From: an uncultured Chthonomonas sp.
GTDB lineage: Bacteria; Armatimonadota; Chthonomonadetes; Chthonomonadales; Chthonomonadaceae
Assembly: GCA_903919615.1 (NCBI GenBank)
Contig: CAIXIX010000070.1
Location: forward strand, 1-56,071
Length of the DNA stretch: 56,071 nucleotides
Direction of reading: 5' to 3'
Shown here piece after piece: positions 8,794 to 18,211 of the stretch (positions are counted from its first letter, which is position 1; every line of letters starts with the position of its first letter). A model generated the notes under the pieces. It searched no databases. It was not told where the DNA came from and worked only from the letters and a program-made list of their open reading frames with translations. Both the position numbers and the translations under genes were made by a program.

Positions 8794-9623
8794 CGGCCGC
8801 CGGTTTCGGACAGCAAGCGCGAACGATCTCTGTGATTACTCCCGAGAACGTCGAAGTTAACTATCAGCTCGCTGGCGTAATCACAAGATCGATGGCGCTA
8901 ATCGTCGATCTTGTGATTCAGGCTCTGCTGTTACTATGCGTTGTATGGTTTTTGAACGTAACCAGCCATATCGGGTTCGGTTTGAACCACATTCTAACCT
9001 TCATTGGTCTGATTGCCAGCTTCTGCGTACTTCTCGTCTACAACATCTTTTTTGAAATGATGTGGGGAGGCAGGACTCCGGGCAAGAGGCTGTTCAGACT
9101 GCGCGTGCTGCGCGACGGCGGGTATCCGATCAATCTCATCTCTAGCTGTATCCGGAACATACTTCGATTTATCGACCTGGGCATCCTGATCGCGCCATCT
9201 GCAAACGCAACCTGTATTTTATTCGGTACACCGGGCCTGGTGTGCGTAGTCTGCAGCCCACTTTACAAACGAATTGGAGACTACGCCGCTGGAACGATTG
9301 TGATCCATGAGCAGACGTCATTCCTCGCTCAGTCGGACGTCACGTCCGCGCAAGACGTGTCACGGGCGGGAGGCATTGGAGACATCCTGCCAAAGGTTAG
9401 CAATATCGACCGTGTGACGCCTCACGATTACCAGGTCATCAGGCGCTTTACGGCTCGCCGCGCGTCGCTTGAGCCTATCGTGCAGGCGGCAGTGGCAGAG
9501 GCGATTGCCAGGCCACTCCTTATTCGAATGGAAATTAAAGTGACGATAGGTCATCAAATTCAGTACGCTGACGTACTTGCAGCCATTGAACAGCGATATG
9601 TTGAGGAGAATGGCCTTCTTTGA
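8790..9623 (+). CDS. RDD family membrane protein
   Basis: 277 residues, beginning at a TTG that overlaps the zwf stop codon. The RDD domain covers about 15-170: ITRSMALIVDLVIQ carries the conserved Arg and Asp of the family, then two to three hydrophobic helices, and MMWGGRTPGKRLFRLRVLRDGG, the usual cytoplasmic loop. The C-terminal about 100 residues are soluble. RDD proteins are inner-membrane proteins; some are proposed Na+/H+ antiporters, most have no assigned role. In many bacteria an RDD protein neighbours SpoIIM-like membrane proteins, but here the partner is a different large membrane protein, again joined by a TTGA overlap. Confidence 0.85.
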   Translation: MTAAGFGQQARTISVITPENVEVNYQLAGVITRSMALIVDLVIQALLLLCVVWFLNVTSHIGFGLNHILTFIGLIASFCVLLVYNIFFEMMWGGRTPGKRLFRLRVLRDGGYPINLISSCIRNILRFIDLGILIAPSANATCILFGTPGLVCVVCSPLYKRIGDYAAGTIVIHEQTSFLAQSDVTSAQDVSRAGGIGDILPKVSNIDRVTPHDYQVIRRFTARRASLEPIVQAAVAEAIARPLLIRMEIKVTIGHQIQYADVLAAIEQRYVEENGLL

Positions 9624-11884
9624 ATCAAGACACTAAATCCGCAAGCGGCCCCGATAACGCAAGACTTGCTCAACTGATCAATGGAGTCCTTACAGGAATC
9701 ACCTTCTGGATCGTAGGGCTCATTGTAAATATGAGGAGTTTCGCCGAAGCGATCTTTCCGCACATATCTACCAGCAGCACCAGTGTTGAACTGAAATACC
9801 TTTCTCAGTCCCGGCCCATTCCCCACTTACTGGACTGGAGTTACGGCACGCTTGAACGGCTACTGGATCTAAAAGAGATGAGCGCACCGCTGCTTCTGTT
9901 TGGGACGCTGGTACTCGCCTTCATTCTGCTTATTACAGCGATCACGGTGATTAACCCGACGTTTCATCCGTTCTCGCGCCGACACGATTCGTCACCGATC
10001 GAGGAAACTGCGCCAGCCGATAGTGAGACGACGTTAGATCCGCCGAACGATGAGGCTGCTGTACTTGATGATGCAGCATCTGAGGAGACCGTTCCCGAAG
10101 TTGATGTGCCCGATCACGAAGTACCTGTGGAGGCGACACCCGATAAGGCCACTGCCCAACAGGCAAAGCTATCGCAGGCGCTGGCTGGCAGCCTTCACCT
10201 AGATGGCGTCCATGTAGAGCAGGCCATTCGTATTTTTGCCATCGTTGGAATTCCTTTTCTTGTAGTCTGGTATATAACCGGTGGATCTGGCTCAATGCCG
10301 GGTGGACTCGCTTCGCACGTTACTTCCAATAACAGCATTCTCTGGAAACTGGATCTCATCCGCTGTGTGGCCGCAGGAATTGCCCTTTTTGCCGGCTTCA
10401 GCCTGAATGGCATAGCCGGCATGTTTGGCATACTTCATCAAGCTTATCAAACCGACCATGCCATTACGCCTGGCAGGCCCGCCTTGATTAACCAGAGATT
10501 TCTCTTAACACTTATTCAGGGAGCGGTTTTTGGCGCAGCGCTTTGGGAGCTGCAACGGTTCGCGCCCCATAGCCCCGACGATGCAATTTTGGCGAAGCTT
10601 CACGCCCTCGGCACCTTTACGACGACTAACTACGATCTGTTGCTGCGCCCATACGTTTATGGCGCATCCCTAACCTGGCTTGGCTGCGGAATCCTTTTGT
10701 ATGGCCTTGGGAAACCCGGTTTGAACACCATACTCCGGCTGGTTCTGGTGGCTCCAGTATTGGCATGTGGGTGGTCGGCTCATCGCGATGCCGCAGAAAT
10801 CACAGATTCTGCCCTTGCCAGGCGTTACGACTTGACGCCAGCCATACTCGCAACGGCGCCTGCCTTCGATATTCGCCGCCCGGATGTCTCCGTACCGCAG
10901 GGAGAGGAAGCGGGGATTCTGTTTGGAAAGTCTCTTGGCATAAAATCGGCCGCTTCTACAGCGGTGCATGGCAAAGATTTTATTGTATTTCACCCTCAGC
11001 GCACCTTTGTCGTTGAGGCACAGTGCGTAACGGATGATGGCTTAATTGCTGAGCGCTCACAGATAGACGTGGTCAAGCAGTTCCTTCAAACAAAGAAATA
11101 CCGAACGGCGCTGTCGTGGGTGGGCATCAAGTACCTGTTCAATCAGGCAAATCTAGATCTCGATTCTACCGCGGCGATCCGGACAGGCCTCGATGATTTG
11201 GAGTTCTGCCCGCACGTTATCAATACATCCGAAACTACCAGAGACATGCTCTATCTCTGCTCAGCATCGCCCGCGAATATCAAGTTGATGGACGAATACG
11301 CGGATTCGCGGCACTTTACGAACGATACACGTGGCGCCATGCGGATGATTGGCTCGATGTATCGCAGATTTGGGGAACCGGAAAAGGCCCTGACCTGGTT
11401 CAAGAAGGCGGACATGCCGAGCAGTTTTCTGGAACGCGTTCGAAACGAGCCTCCGATTTTTCACAATGGGAAGGTTACTGGAAAGCTCATCTGGAACGGA
11501 AAACCACTTTCCGGAGTTCGCGTTGGAGTAGTGCCACAAAGGCTAAACGGACTTACGAAGGAGCTGGAGTTCTTTGCGCTGAGATACAGCAGAGAGCTCT
11601 TTTCAGAGGCGCCAGATCCGAGCCCCTATTTTGGGGTCTATCATCCCAGGCCATTTCATCTGCGATGGATTACGGGCGGAGTAACGACGGGCGCTGACGG
11701 CAGTTTTGCGGTGGAGCACCTCACCGAAGGTGAGTACTTTCTCGTATGCTCGCTGCCAGATGGAACGCACCTCACCGTGCCTATCGATTCGCACCTGGCA
11801 GTCCATAACAGTCCACCCGCATTTACGCTTAATTACAAAGCGCCTGCTATCAATCTAGGTGAAATCGGATTCTCGCGGCAGTAA
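9620..11884 (+). CDS. Large membrane protein with carboxypeptidase-like regulatory domain
   Basis: 754 residues from a TTG overlapping the stop of the RDD gene. Layout: two membrane segments (about 22-37 and 89-111), an acidic Glu/Asp/Pro-rich linker (about 125-178), then five more hydrophobic stretches between about 203 and 395, and a soluble C-terminal half. That half includes one TPR-like helix pair (MYRRFGEPEKALTWFKKA) and, near 610-720, a beta-sandwich resembling the carboxypeptidase regulatory-like fold (GKVTGKLIWNGKPLSGVRVGVV ... GADGSFAVEHLTEGEYFLVC). Such domains are usually extracytoplasmic. The overall family is not recognised. Translational coupling to zwf and the RDD gene suggests a joint role at the membrane; nothing links it directly to sugar metabolism. 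Confidence 0.7.
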   Translation: MNQDTKSASGPDNARLAQLINGVLTGITFWIVGLIVNMRSFAEAIFPHISTSSTSVELKYLSQSRPIPHLLDWSYGTLERLLDLKEMSAPLLLFGTLVLAFILLITAITVINPTFHPFSRRHDSSPIEETAPADSETTLDPPNDEAAVLDDAASEETVPEVDVPDHEVPVEATPDKATAQQAKLSQALAGSLHLDGVHVEQAIRIFAIVGIPFLVVWYITGGSGSMPGGLASHVTSNNSILWKLDLIRCVAAGIALFAGFSLNGIAGMFGILHQAYQTDHAITPGRPALINQRFLLTLIQGAVFGAALWELQRFAPHSPDDAILAKLHALGTFTTTNYDLLLRPYVYGASLTWLGCGILLYGLGKPGLNTILRLVLVAPVLACGWSAHRDAAEITDSALARRYDLTPAILATAPAFDIRRPDVSVPQGEEAGILFGKSLGIKSAASTAVHGKDFIVFHPQRTFVVEAQCVTDDGLIAERSQIDVVKQFLQTKKYRTALSWVGIKYLFNQANLDLDSTAAIRTGLDDLEFCPHVINTSETTRDMLYLCSASPANIKLMDEYADSRHFTNDTRGAMRMIGSMYRRFGEPEKALTWFKKADMPSSFLERVRNEPPIFHNGKVTGKLIWNGKPLSGVRVGVVPQRLNGLTKELEFFALRYSRELFSEAPDPSPYFGVYHPRPFHLRWITGGVTTGADGSFAVEHLTEGEYFLVCSLPDGTHLTVPIDSHLAVHNSPPAFTLNYKAPAINLGEIGFSRQ

Positions 11885-11896
11885 CTCTGGTAAGGG

Positions 11897-12691
11897 CTAA
11901 CCCAGATTCCACGTTTCGCAACCGCGAAAGGGCATATGGACTCCTTCGAGGTAGCGAGGTCTTGGGTTGTAACTATTCACTCCAGGAGTCTCAACACCAC
12001 GAAGCATAAATGCGCTCGGCCAGGGGCCATCGTTGCGCACAAGTATCTTTGTTGTTGCCGGAATGTATCGGATCGTGAGGCCGCAGCGTCGCCTGGCCGA
12101 GTGGTTTGCTTCGGAGCCATGAATTACATTTGGATGGTGAACTGAGACTCCACCACGCTCCAATACACAGTCAATCGCGCGCGACTCATCCACAAATGCA
12201 GAATCCATGCTGGAGCTTAGAACGTTCGGTTTGCTCTTATCCGGTTTCATCTCCTGGAGAGCCATGTTCTGGGTGCCGGGTATCAGGCGCATACATCCGT
12301 TTTCAGGCAATGAGTCGTCGACTGCCAGCCACAGCGTGATCACTTCCATCGGCTGCAGGGGCCAGTAGCTTCCATCCTGGTGCCAGAGCACTGGCTGCCC
12401 ATCATGCGGTGGTTTGCAGATATAGTGAGACGCAAACAGTGCGATGTCTGGTCCAATAAACTGCTGGGCGATATCTAGCAGCCTATTATCGCTCACGAGC
12501 CGAACCCAGAATGGATCCTCAGTCATGAGCGTATGACCCAGGTGCTCTGGTCGCAGACCGGGGTTTCGCGCAAGGAGCCATGCAACGTGGCTGCTAGCCT
12601 CATCCATGAGCTCCACATCCAATGCATTGGGAAACAGAACATAACCGTCCCGGTTATACTGCTCCACCGCGCCTGTTTTGATGTCTGCCAT
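11897..12691 (-). CDS. Phytanoyl-CoA dioxygenase (PhyH) family oxygenase
   Basis: 264 residues from the ATG at 12691. That start has AGGAGT seven bases upstream, whereas an ATG six codons earlier lacks one. It is an Fe(II)/2-oxoglutarate-dependent oxygenase: the metal triad is H104-x-D106 in LWHQDGSYW and H191 in NVIHGSEANHS, followed by RRRCGLTIRYIP for 2-oxoglutarate. Conserved WLAVDDSLPENGCM sits between. Bacterial PhyH proteins hydroxylate diverse small molecules or amino acids, so the substrate is open. It is the last gene of a seven-gene minus-strand run, 48 bases after the FemAB-like gene. A second PhyH gene lies at 29661-30521; the two share the HQD-SYW and WLAVDD blocks and are paralogues. 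Confidence 0.9.
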   Translation of the reverse strand: MADIKTGAVEQYNRDGYVLFPNALDVELMDEASSHVAWLLARNPGLRPEHLGHTLMTEDPFWVRLVSDNRLLDIAQQFIGPDIALFASHYICKPPHDGQPVLWHQDGSYWPLQPMEVITLWLAVDDSLPENGCMRLIPGTQNMALQEMKPDKSKPNVLSSSMDSAFVDESRAIDCVLERGGVSVHHPNVIHGSEANHSARRRCGLTIRYIPATTKILVRNDGPWPSAFMLRGVETPGVNSYNPRPRYLEGVHMPFRGCETWNLG

Positions 12692-12739
12692 TATTTCGAC
12701 TCCTGCCATTGAGCCTGGTACCGCGATTGACTCACTGGG

Positions 12740-13816
12740 CTATCCGGATATTTCTGCGCTGCCAAGTTTCTCAACAATCCGATCGGCCAGCCTGTCGTAG
12801 AAGATGAGGTCGTAAGCGCCGAGCGAATCGAAACGCGCTCCTCCCAGTTGCTTTTTGAACCGGCTAAAACCTGCATAGGGATGATCTGATGTTCCAAATG
12901 GATCGAAGCCGTACAGATCGTACTCGGTATAGCCATCGGCTTGCATCTCTTGAATGATCCTCCAATGCAGGAGGTAGACAGGCATAACGCGGCGATGCTC
13001 GACGGAAGAGCCGCCATAAAGGAATGTGGCGCGCTTCCCAAATCGGATTACGAGGGCTGAAGCAAGCGTCTCACCCTGAAACTCGGAGAAGAAAATCTGA
13101 GCCCCGCCGGATGGGAAATGAGCGGCGCAAAGATTAAGGAAGAAGCTGTAGGGTTCGGCGAAGAAGCCGTTTCGGCCCGCAGTATCCGTAAATAATTGGT
13201 GAAACAGCTTGACGTCCTGCATCGCAGTCGATCGCCGCACCTGCACTCCATGGCGTATCGCCACACCGATATTGTATCGGCCCTTCGGATGCATCTGTCG
13301 CTTCAACTCGTCTTCATTTTGATTGATGTCAATAACAAGCGAATGCGCCGGGTTTAGATCCACCGGCGCACGGCTCCAGTTACGCATCACGGAAGGTCGA
13401 GGCGGCGATATTCTAGGCTCGATACGCAGTCCAAGCCCACCCTGGCGGTCGGCAAGCGCCGTCGCTTCACCAATGATCATTTTGAGCGCCTTACGGGAGT
13501 GCTCCGTACTTTCCCATGGCACAATCGGCCCATCGGCGCAGATAAGCATGCCTTCGGAAACCGACGACGGATAAGAGAGCAGCGCGGCGCCGCCACCAAG
13601 CTTGCCCATGTTGAACAGCCCGAATTGATTAACCTCGTAGCCTTCAGAGCGCTTAAAGCGAAGCCATGCGGTGCTCTGCATGAATCCGGAATAGGGGCTT
13701 GCTGAGACCATATGATCCCATTCAAGATCGAGTTCCGAACCCACGGTTGAGATCGTCGGATCAAACCGCTCTTCTGACAGCCCCGACGGTTCAACCAGCT
13801 CCGCTCTTTTTTTCAT
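12740..13816 (-). CDS. FemAB-like (peptidoglycan bridge / lipid II aminoacyltransferase) family protein
   Basis: 358 residues with the double-GNAT FemAB layout. Features seen are SGFMQSTAWLRFKRSEGY near the N-terminus, a GPIVPW strand, the linker-like MHPKGRYNIGVAIRHGVQVRRS, and a C-terminal GNAT half ending YDLYGFDPFGTSDHPYAGFSRFKKQLGG, the family's hallmark. Fem proteins transfer amino acids from aminoacyl-tRNA to the peptidoglycan stem peptide. Relatives attach amino acids to other surface peptides or small molecules. Its ATG overlaps the stop of the SpeE-fusion gene by one base (TGATG), so the two are tightly coupled. Whether tRNA is the donor cannot be told here. Confidence 0.8.
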   Translation of the reverse strand: MKKRAELVEPSGLSEERFDPTISTVGSELDLEWDHMVSASPYSGFMQSTAWLRFKRSEGYEVNQFGLFNMGKLGGGAALLSYPSSVSEGMLICADGPIVPWESTEHSRKALKMIIGEATALADRQGGLGLRIEPRISPPRPSVMRNWSRAPVDLNPAHSLVIDINQNEDELKRQMHPKGRYNIGVAIRHGVQVRRSTAMQDVKLFHQLFTDTAGRNGFFAEPYSFFLNLCAAHFPSGGAQIFFSEFQGETLASALVIRFGKRATFLYGGSSVEHRRVMPVYLLHWRIIQEMQADGYTEYDLYGFDPFGTSDHPYAGFSRFKKQLGGARFDSLGAYDLIFYDRLADRIVEKLGSAEISG

Positions 13817-16302
13817 CAGCCCGCTATTCGGGATAGCGCGGCATCGATCCGGTTAAGATGGAGGTTCAGCCGATCGATGTCCTTCATCGTCGCATTCGTA
13901 TCCGCTTCGTTCTGCCTGATGTCTCGATTAGTTCTGCGAAGCGCTTCGATCACCGAGATCTCTTCTGTGCCGTAATCGACCTGATAGTAGGGATCGCCAT
14001 AGTTCATGGACTGAAGGTTGCTGTAGTCGTTAAGATCGCGATAAAGGGATCTTGAATCATTGGCGAGCAACTGCAGATCGTTTTGATCGGAAGCGATTCC
14101 GCCTGAGGTGTCTTTCCGCATCTGAAGCAGTGCGGATCGAACCACCTTCTGAAGCTGCGGCGGAGCCTGGCGCACTCCGTTTATTGAGCCACCGCTTATC
14201 TGTCCAGCATCAAACGTCATCCATGCTCCAGACGCATCGCGCATCTGTATCGCGCCCGACGCCGTTAGTCTTGCATCGATGAAAAGCTCGAGGTCATCGG
14301 GATGCAGATCGGTTGGGATCACTCCGGCCGGCGGATTGCCGAGCCTCTGCATCGCGACATCCAATTTCGATGAGAGATCCTGAAGATTTCGCAACTCCTG
14401 CATGTCTCCGGCGACAGCGGGCATAAACCAGGATGTCCATCCCACCCACGACAACCACTCTCTGCGCGCAACGATCGCATTTTGAACACTGTCCTGCTGG
14501 CGCGCAATCTGATCTCTCACATTCGCGAACAGTGAGGGATCCGGATAGAGCGAAATGACCGGATTGGGCGAATCCTGGCTCATTAGAGCCACAGTTCCAT
14601 TCGTAAGCAACAAGAAGGCGTTATCCGAAACATTAATGACTACATCGCCATTATCAAGAACGGACATGTCTTCGCTAGCCAGAAACAGAGCTTCATGCTT
14701 CTCTGGCGGAGCCATGTTTGGATTTCCGCCACCGACGGATGTATAGGGATGAACGTGACCGTAACCGCTCCCACAGTAGGAGTAGACCCGCGCTGGTTCG
14801 TACGTGCCGTAAATATCTACGGCATGGCCTCTGCCGTATGCCGTTCGGAATCCCGAGCTTGTAAAGGTGGGCGACGAAGGACCTGAAAGTACGCTATGAC
14901 TTGCGGAAAAGCCGCCATTGGCGCGTCCTGTTGCCGTTCCGCGAGCACCTCCAAAGCTGCTGGAACTCTGTCTTCCACCAGCGGAAAAGCCGCGAGCCCC
15001 GCTAAAACTGCCCGATTCTGGCGCTCCGAATCCGGCGCGGGCGCCGAAACTGCTATGGCTTACCGATACGCCTCCGTGCGATCCACCGCCAAAGGATCCC
15101 TTAGCAAACGCATTGTCTGGTGCAATCGCATTTGCGAGGGTCATCATAATGACCAGAGTCGCAAACAGTTTATAGCTCCATGCGCTAAAGAGCTCGAAAC
15201 GAAATGCGTGGTCTCTCAAAAAACTGCGCAGCCGGTTGAGCTCTGTAATGACTGATTCGGGCAGCTCTTTTGCCCGCTTCAAAACAGCGTCAAGCAGCCT
15301 TCGAATGTCAAGCTCACGTACGGTGCCAACAATCTGATCAGCCAGAGTCTCGATCATCACACGCGTATGGTATGGATGCGAGATCGGTATGGAGTTCAAC
15401 AACGGATTGAGATCGTACGGCGATGCTTCCTGCGGCTCATCCGATGTTTGTGTGGCAAGTGTTGGGTTTAGCAGCAGCGGCAGCAGAGCAGCATTCCCGC
15501 AGTTATTGATCGGCACATGTCGCATCAACCCTCGCTCTGAAGCAGAGAATCTGGCAGCGCGAGCTAATGATTTAAGATCGACCAGGCAAGATTCAATGGG
15601 AATGCTAAGCGCCTTTAGGTCTGATGCGCGAAAGTTTTCCTGACTGCAAAGCATGAACGCCCAGACACCATAGCCATGATCCCGAAAACTTGGGATGCAG
15701 ACGCGATATGGCATCGGATTGAAACCCGCTGATTTTACCGTTTTGGCAAGGCACCAAAAGGCCAGCGGCGTCGTTTGAGGTGATACGCCATTAATCGCGA
15801 GGACAGCGCGCGCCCCCAGGCTGAGCTTCAGCAAGCCGTACCACTCCGCGCTGAATACTCGGGTATCTTCTGGGCGGCGTGGAACGGTGAAATCACAAAT
15901 CACTACGTCGTAACCATGGGCGGCCTGCAAGAAATCCCAGGCGTCCTCAATAAAAACGCGCACGCGCGCATCCGAAAAGGCTCCACAGTTAACTTGATCA
16001 AAGAGAGTTCGGCCCAGCTCAACAACGTCTTCACTGTAGTCGACAAGATCTACAGAACTAACGCCTGGGAAGCGAAGGCATTCACGCAGCGCCAGGCCGT
16101 CTCCTCCACCACAAATCAGTACTTTCAGGTCATTGGCTGTTCTGGATCGAGCAAGTGCAAGCGCAGGCAACGCCAGGTATTGATGATAGATAGCCTCATC
16201 GGCAGTGTCAAATTGAAAATCGCCATCAATGTAAAGGGCGAAACCCGGTTCTGTTGCACCGTCCAGGCGCTCGCGCTGGTCGACGAAAATGTTAGGATTC
16301 AT
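13816..16302 (-). CDS. Spermidine-synthase-like enzyme fused to a transmembrane Gly/Ser-rich surface region
   Basis: 828 residues in one open frame. Residues 20-220 are a spermidine synthase (SpeE)-type methyltransferase fold: LYIDGDFQF (23-31), DEAIYHQYL, the nucleotide motif GGGDG (65-69), LVDYSEDVV, and VVICDFTVPRR with D137 in the place of the catalytic aspartate. The second aspartate of the usual D-x-x-D/DLPDP motif is replaced by V140. Residues 376-396 form one hydrophobic segment ending NAFAKG, which reads like a signal peptide with an AFA-K cleavage site. Residues 401-490 are Gly/Ser-rich low complexity, and about 580-828 are helical with a coiled-coil-like end. SpeE moves an aminopropyl group from decarboxylated S-adenosylmethionine. 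Here the enzyme would face the cytoplasm and the tail the outside. It overlaps the next gene upstream by ATGA. Confidence 0.8.
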   Translation of the reverse strand: MNPNIFVDQRERLDGATEPGFALYIDGDFQFDTADEAIYHQYLALPALALARSRTANDLKVLICGGGDGLALRECLRFPGVSSVDLVDYSEDVVELGRTLFDQVNCGAFSDARVRVFIEDAWDFLQAAHGYDVVICDFTVPRRPEDTRVFSAEWYGLLKLSLGARAVLAINGVSPQTTPLAFWCLAKTVKSAGFNPMPYRVCIPSFRDHGYGVWAFMLCSQENFRASDLKALSIPIESCLVDLKSLARAARFSASERGLMRHVPINNCGNAALLPLLLNPTLATQTSDEPQEASPYDLNPLLNSIPISHPYHTRVMIETLADQIVGTVRELDIRRLLDAVLKRAKELPESVITELNRLRSFLRDHAFRFELFSAWSYKLFATLVIMMTLANAIAPDNAFAKGSFGGGSHGGVSVSHSSFGARAGFGAPESGSFSGARGFSAGGRQSSSSFGGARGTATGRANGGFSASHSVLSGPSSPTFTSSGFRTAYGRGHAVDIYGTYEPARVYSYCGSGYGHVHPYTSVGGGNPNMAPPEKHEALFLASEDMSVLDNGDVVINVSDNAFLLLTNGTVALMSQDSPNPVISLYPDPSLFANVRDQIARQQDSVQNAIVARREWLSWVGWTSWFMPAVAGDMQELRNLQDLSSKLDVAMQRLGNPPAGVIPTDLHPDDLELFIDARLTASGAIQMRDASGAWMTFDAGQISGGSINGVRQAPPQLQKVVRSALLQMRKDTSGGIASDQNDLQLLANDSRSLYRDLNDYSNLQSMNYGDPYYQVDYGTEEISVIEALRRTNRDIRQNEADTNATMKDIDRLNLHLNRIDAALSRIAG

Positions 16303-16880
16303 CGTGCGGCACCTCGAGGCAGAAGGTGGGAGGCAACAACACTGATGCCGCCGGATATAACCCCAGCGCCAATCGAAAACAGCACGATCGTGGTTGCGGC
16401 GGCAAAGAATTCGTCGCCAACCTGCGTGTAATCCTTATGAAGGTGGTCGAAAAGCACGATCAGGTTCGCCGCTGAATATAACATCATGGCAAAGACAGAT
16501 GCCCTGAAGCCATCAACAAAAGCAAACTTGACAGATCGTTCGCCTGCATGTCGCCAACCAACGAATATCCCGGCGACAGCCGGCACCACACCAAGAATCA
16601 GCATTAGCCAGATCCCTGGCTTCCATCCCTCAGGCTGGCGTGTAGAAACGATCAAGTAGCCGATCAGCGCGATGACAAATCCGATTCGTACACTAACCGC
16701 CACGGTACCTTCACGGGCCAGTCGTGCAAAGCGAAGTTGCCGGCCGAGATCGGATATCCGCATCGGGTCGCCGCCATCGTGCGCCGCTCGGTTTAGCGCT
16801 TCGTCGGCTTCATCGAACCGTCCTTTTTTTATTGCATCAACGGCTGCTTGAAGGTCTTTTTGTGCTGCTGATCCATCCAT
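16299..16880 (-). CDS. Membrane protein of unknown family
   Basis: 193 residues. A short helical, TPR-like N-terminus (AVDAIKKGRFDEADEALNRAA) precedes about five hydrophobic segments: VRIGFVIALIGYLIV, IWLMLILGVVPAVAGIFVGW, a polar loop with GERSVKFAFVDGFRAS, FAMMLYSAANLIVLF and TIVLFSIGAGVISGGISVVAS. The ATG at 16880 follows AGGAG at a rather long 12 bases, and the 3' end overlaps the SpeE-fusion gene by ATGA. DUF350 membrane proteins occur beside SpeE-like/DUF2617 genes in other bacteria. This one has no clear DUF350 signature, so I leave the family open. Confidence 0.65.
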   Translation of the reverse strand: MDGSAAQKDLQAAVDAIKKGRFDEADEALNRAAHDGGDPMRISDLGRQLRFARLAREGTVAVSVRIGFVIALIGYLIVSTRQPEGWKPGIWLMLILGVVPAVAGIFVGWRHAGERSVKFAFVDGFRASVFAMMLYSAANLIVLFDHLHKDYTQVGDEFFAAATTIVLFSIGAGVISGGISVVASHLLPRGAAR

Positions 16881-16915
16881 ATGCGCAGTTTGCTCCTGAA
16901 GCCTTTACCACGAGA

Positions 16916-17452
16916 CTACGAGATAGCAATGATTCTGGTTCTGCTTCGCACCCAAACATTTTCGCCGGGGTACGTATGTTGTGTTTCGAGGGTTGCCCCG
17001 CCATCGAATGCGCTCCACCTCATTCGCGTCCAGGCTGGAGAATCGCTGTCCCCGTCCGGATAAGCCTGTTCGATGGTGCCATCTGGTTTGCCCCAGTTTG
17101 CGAAGGTGCTAAGATCGCTTAGCGGCAGTATATCTATGCGAGCATGAATTCGAATCCCATCGGCATCGAGGTCAAGTATGTAACCACTTATTGAGGCAGA
17201 TTCTGCCACTAGCTCGGTGGACAGGCGATCGCTTCCACAGCTCAGCACTTCAGTAATCGCGCCTGTGGCGCTGCGCACACACATTGCGTGGCTAGCGCCT
17301 AGCGCGTAGAAAGTGATGGTTAGTTCTGGCCCGATATACGTCTCTTTACTGAGAATTCGTAAAGACTCCACCGGCGCCTCACCCTTGTAAACTCTATAGA
17401 CCAGTTCTCTCGACGAATACGGTAACTTTGGCTCCAACCGGTAGTTCTCCAT
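16916..17452 (-). CDS. DUF2617-like protein
   Basis: 178 residues. The LGASHAM core (51-57) and the C-terminal block W-x-x-FDGG...HTYPGE-x-x-VRSRTR (about 145-172) match the pattern I know for DUF2617: a central G-x-SH, then an FPGD-like turn and a final W-x-x-HxYP-x-T-G-x-x-V-x-TRT. Here the turn reads YPDGDSDSPA. DUF2617 genes are known neighbours of spermidine-synthase-like genes, which fits this location three genes upstream of the SpeE fusion. No biochemical role is established for the family. The ATG follows the HEAT-repeat gene's stop directly (TGAATG), so the genes are translationally coupled. Confidence 0.6.
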   Translation of the reverse strand: MENYRLEPKLPYSSRELVYRVYKGEAPVESLRILSKETYIGPELTITFYALGASHAMCVRSATGAITEVLSCGSDRLSTELVAESASISGYILDLDADGIRIHARIDILPLSDLSTFANWGKPDGTIEQAYPDGDSDSPAWTRMRWSAFDGGATLETQHTYPGENVWVRSRTRIIAIS

Positions 17453-18211
17453 TCAATGTTCCGATATCATAGCAACTGCGGTATTTGCCGCTTCGGCAAC
17501 CGAAGGGTTGTCGTCAGTACACAATCCCAGGATGCGCGGCAAGGCATCCACAGCCTCGCTTCCGCCTATTTTACCTATGGCGAGCGCTGAATGGCCGCGA
17601 ACATCATCGTCGACATCATCTAGCGCCAGGCACAAACTGGAGATAGCATCTCTGCTGCCAATTTCGCCAAGCGCCCAGGCTGCGTACCAACGTACTTTCT
17701 CGTCGGGGTCTTTAAGGGCATTTATCAATGCTGGCGCTGCGTCGAAAGCAAGGGGGCCCATTCGCGCCAGAGCGCCAGCTGCGCTCCACCGGTATTCGCT
17801 ATTCTGTTGCTCCAGTTCGCGCATGAGAGCCGGTATGGCATCGGCTGCATCGGGACCTAGCCCGGCGATCGCGGAAGATGCCATACCGGGAAATACTCCC
17901 GTGCGATCTTCGAGCGCAGAGATGAATTGTGGTAGATGTGGCTCCAAAGTGCCAGTAATCTTGACGATGGCGTATCGTGCCCAAAGGCGCGATGTGGCAT
18001 CCGTATGCTGTAGGACCGCAGCTAATGCCGGAAGCGCCGACTTTGCTTCAGTCTGAAGCCGGGCCAGATCCCGCGCGGCATTCCAGACCACTGAAACATG
18101 GGGATCGCTCAAGGCTCGAGCCAACAGCTTAATGCGTTCAGAAGTGGCTTGTAATATTGGACTCGATGTAGGATCCACCGGGCTAAAACAGGCCGATGAT
18201 GCGGCCATCAT
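17453..18211 (-). CDS. HEAT-repeat protein
   Basis: About 252 residues made almost entirely of HEAT/PBS-lyase-type repeats of 30-32 residues. Each helix pair is recognisable, for instance [35 protein letters not shown], and [19 protein letters not shown]. These are protein-interaction scaffolds with no catalytic residues. The start is uncertain: a TTG at 18223, ATGs at 18211 and 18208 and a GTG at 18178 are all in frame, and none has a good Shine-Dalgarno site. The first three overlap the 3' end of fhs, which suggests translational coupling. It is probably a scaffold for the downstream DUF2617 / SpeE / FemAB proteins, an inference from position only. Confidence 0.8.
   Translation of the reverse strand: MMAASSACFSPVDPTSSPILQATSERIKLLARALSDPHVSVVWNAARDLARLQTEAKSALPALAAVLQHTDATSRLWARYAIVKITGTLEPHLPQFISALEDRTGVFPGMASSAIAGLGPDAADAIPALMRELEQQNSEYRWSAAGALARMGPLAFDAAPALINALKDPDEKVRWYAAWALGEIGSRDAISSLCLALDDVDDDVRGHSALAIGKIGGSEAVDALPRILGLCTDDNPSVAEAANTAVAMISEH

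Noticed and set aside
16299-16880. DUF350 assignment for the membrane protein
   Set aside because: Neighbourhood fits but the repeats and conserved glycines I would expect are not visible.
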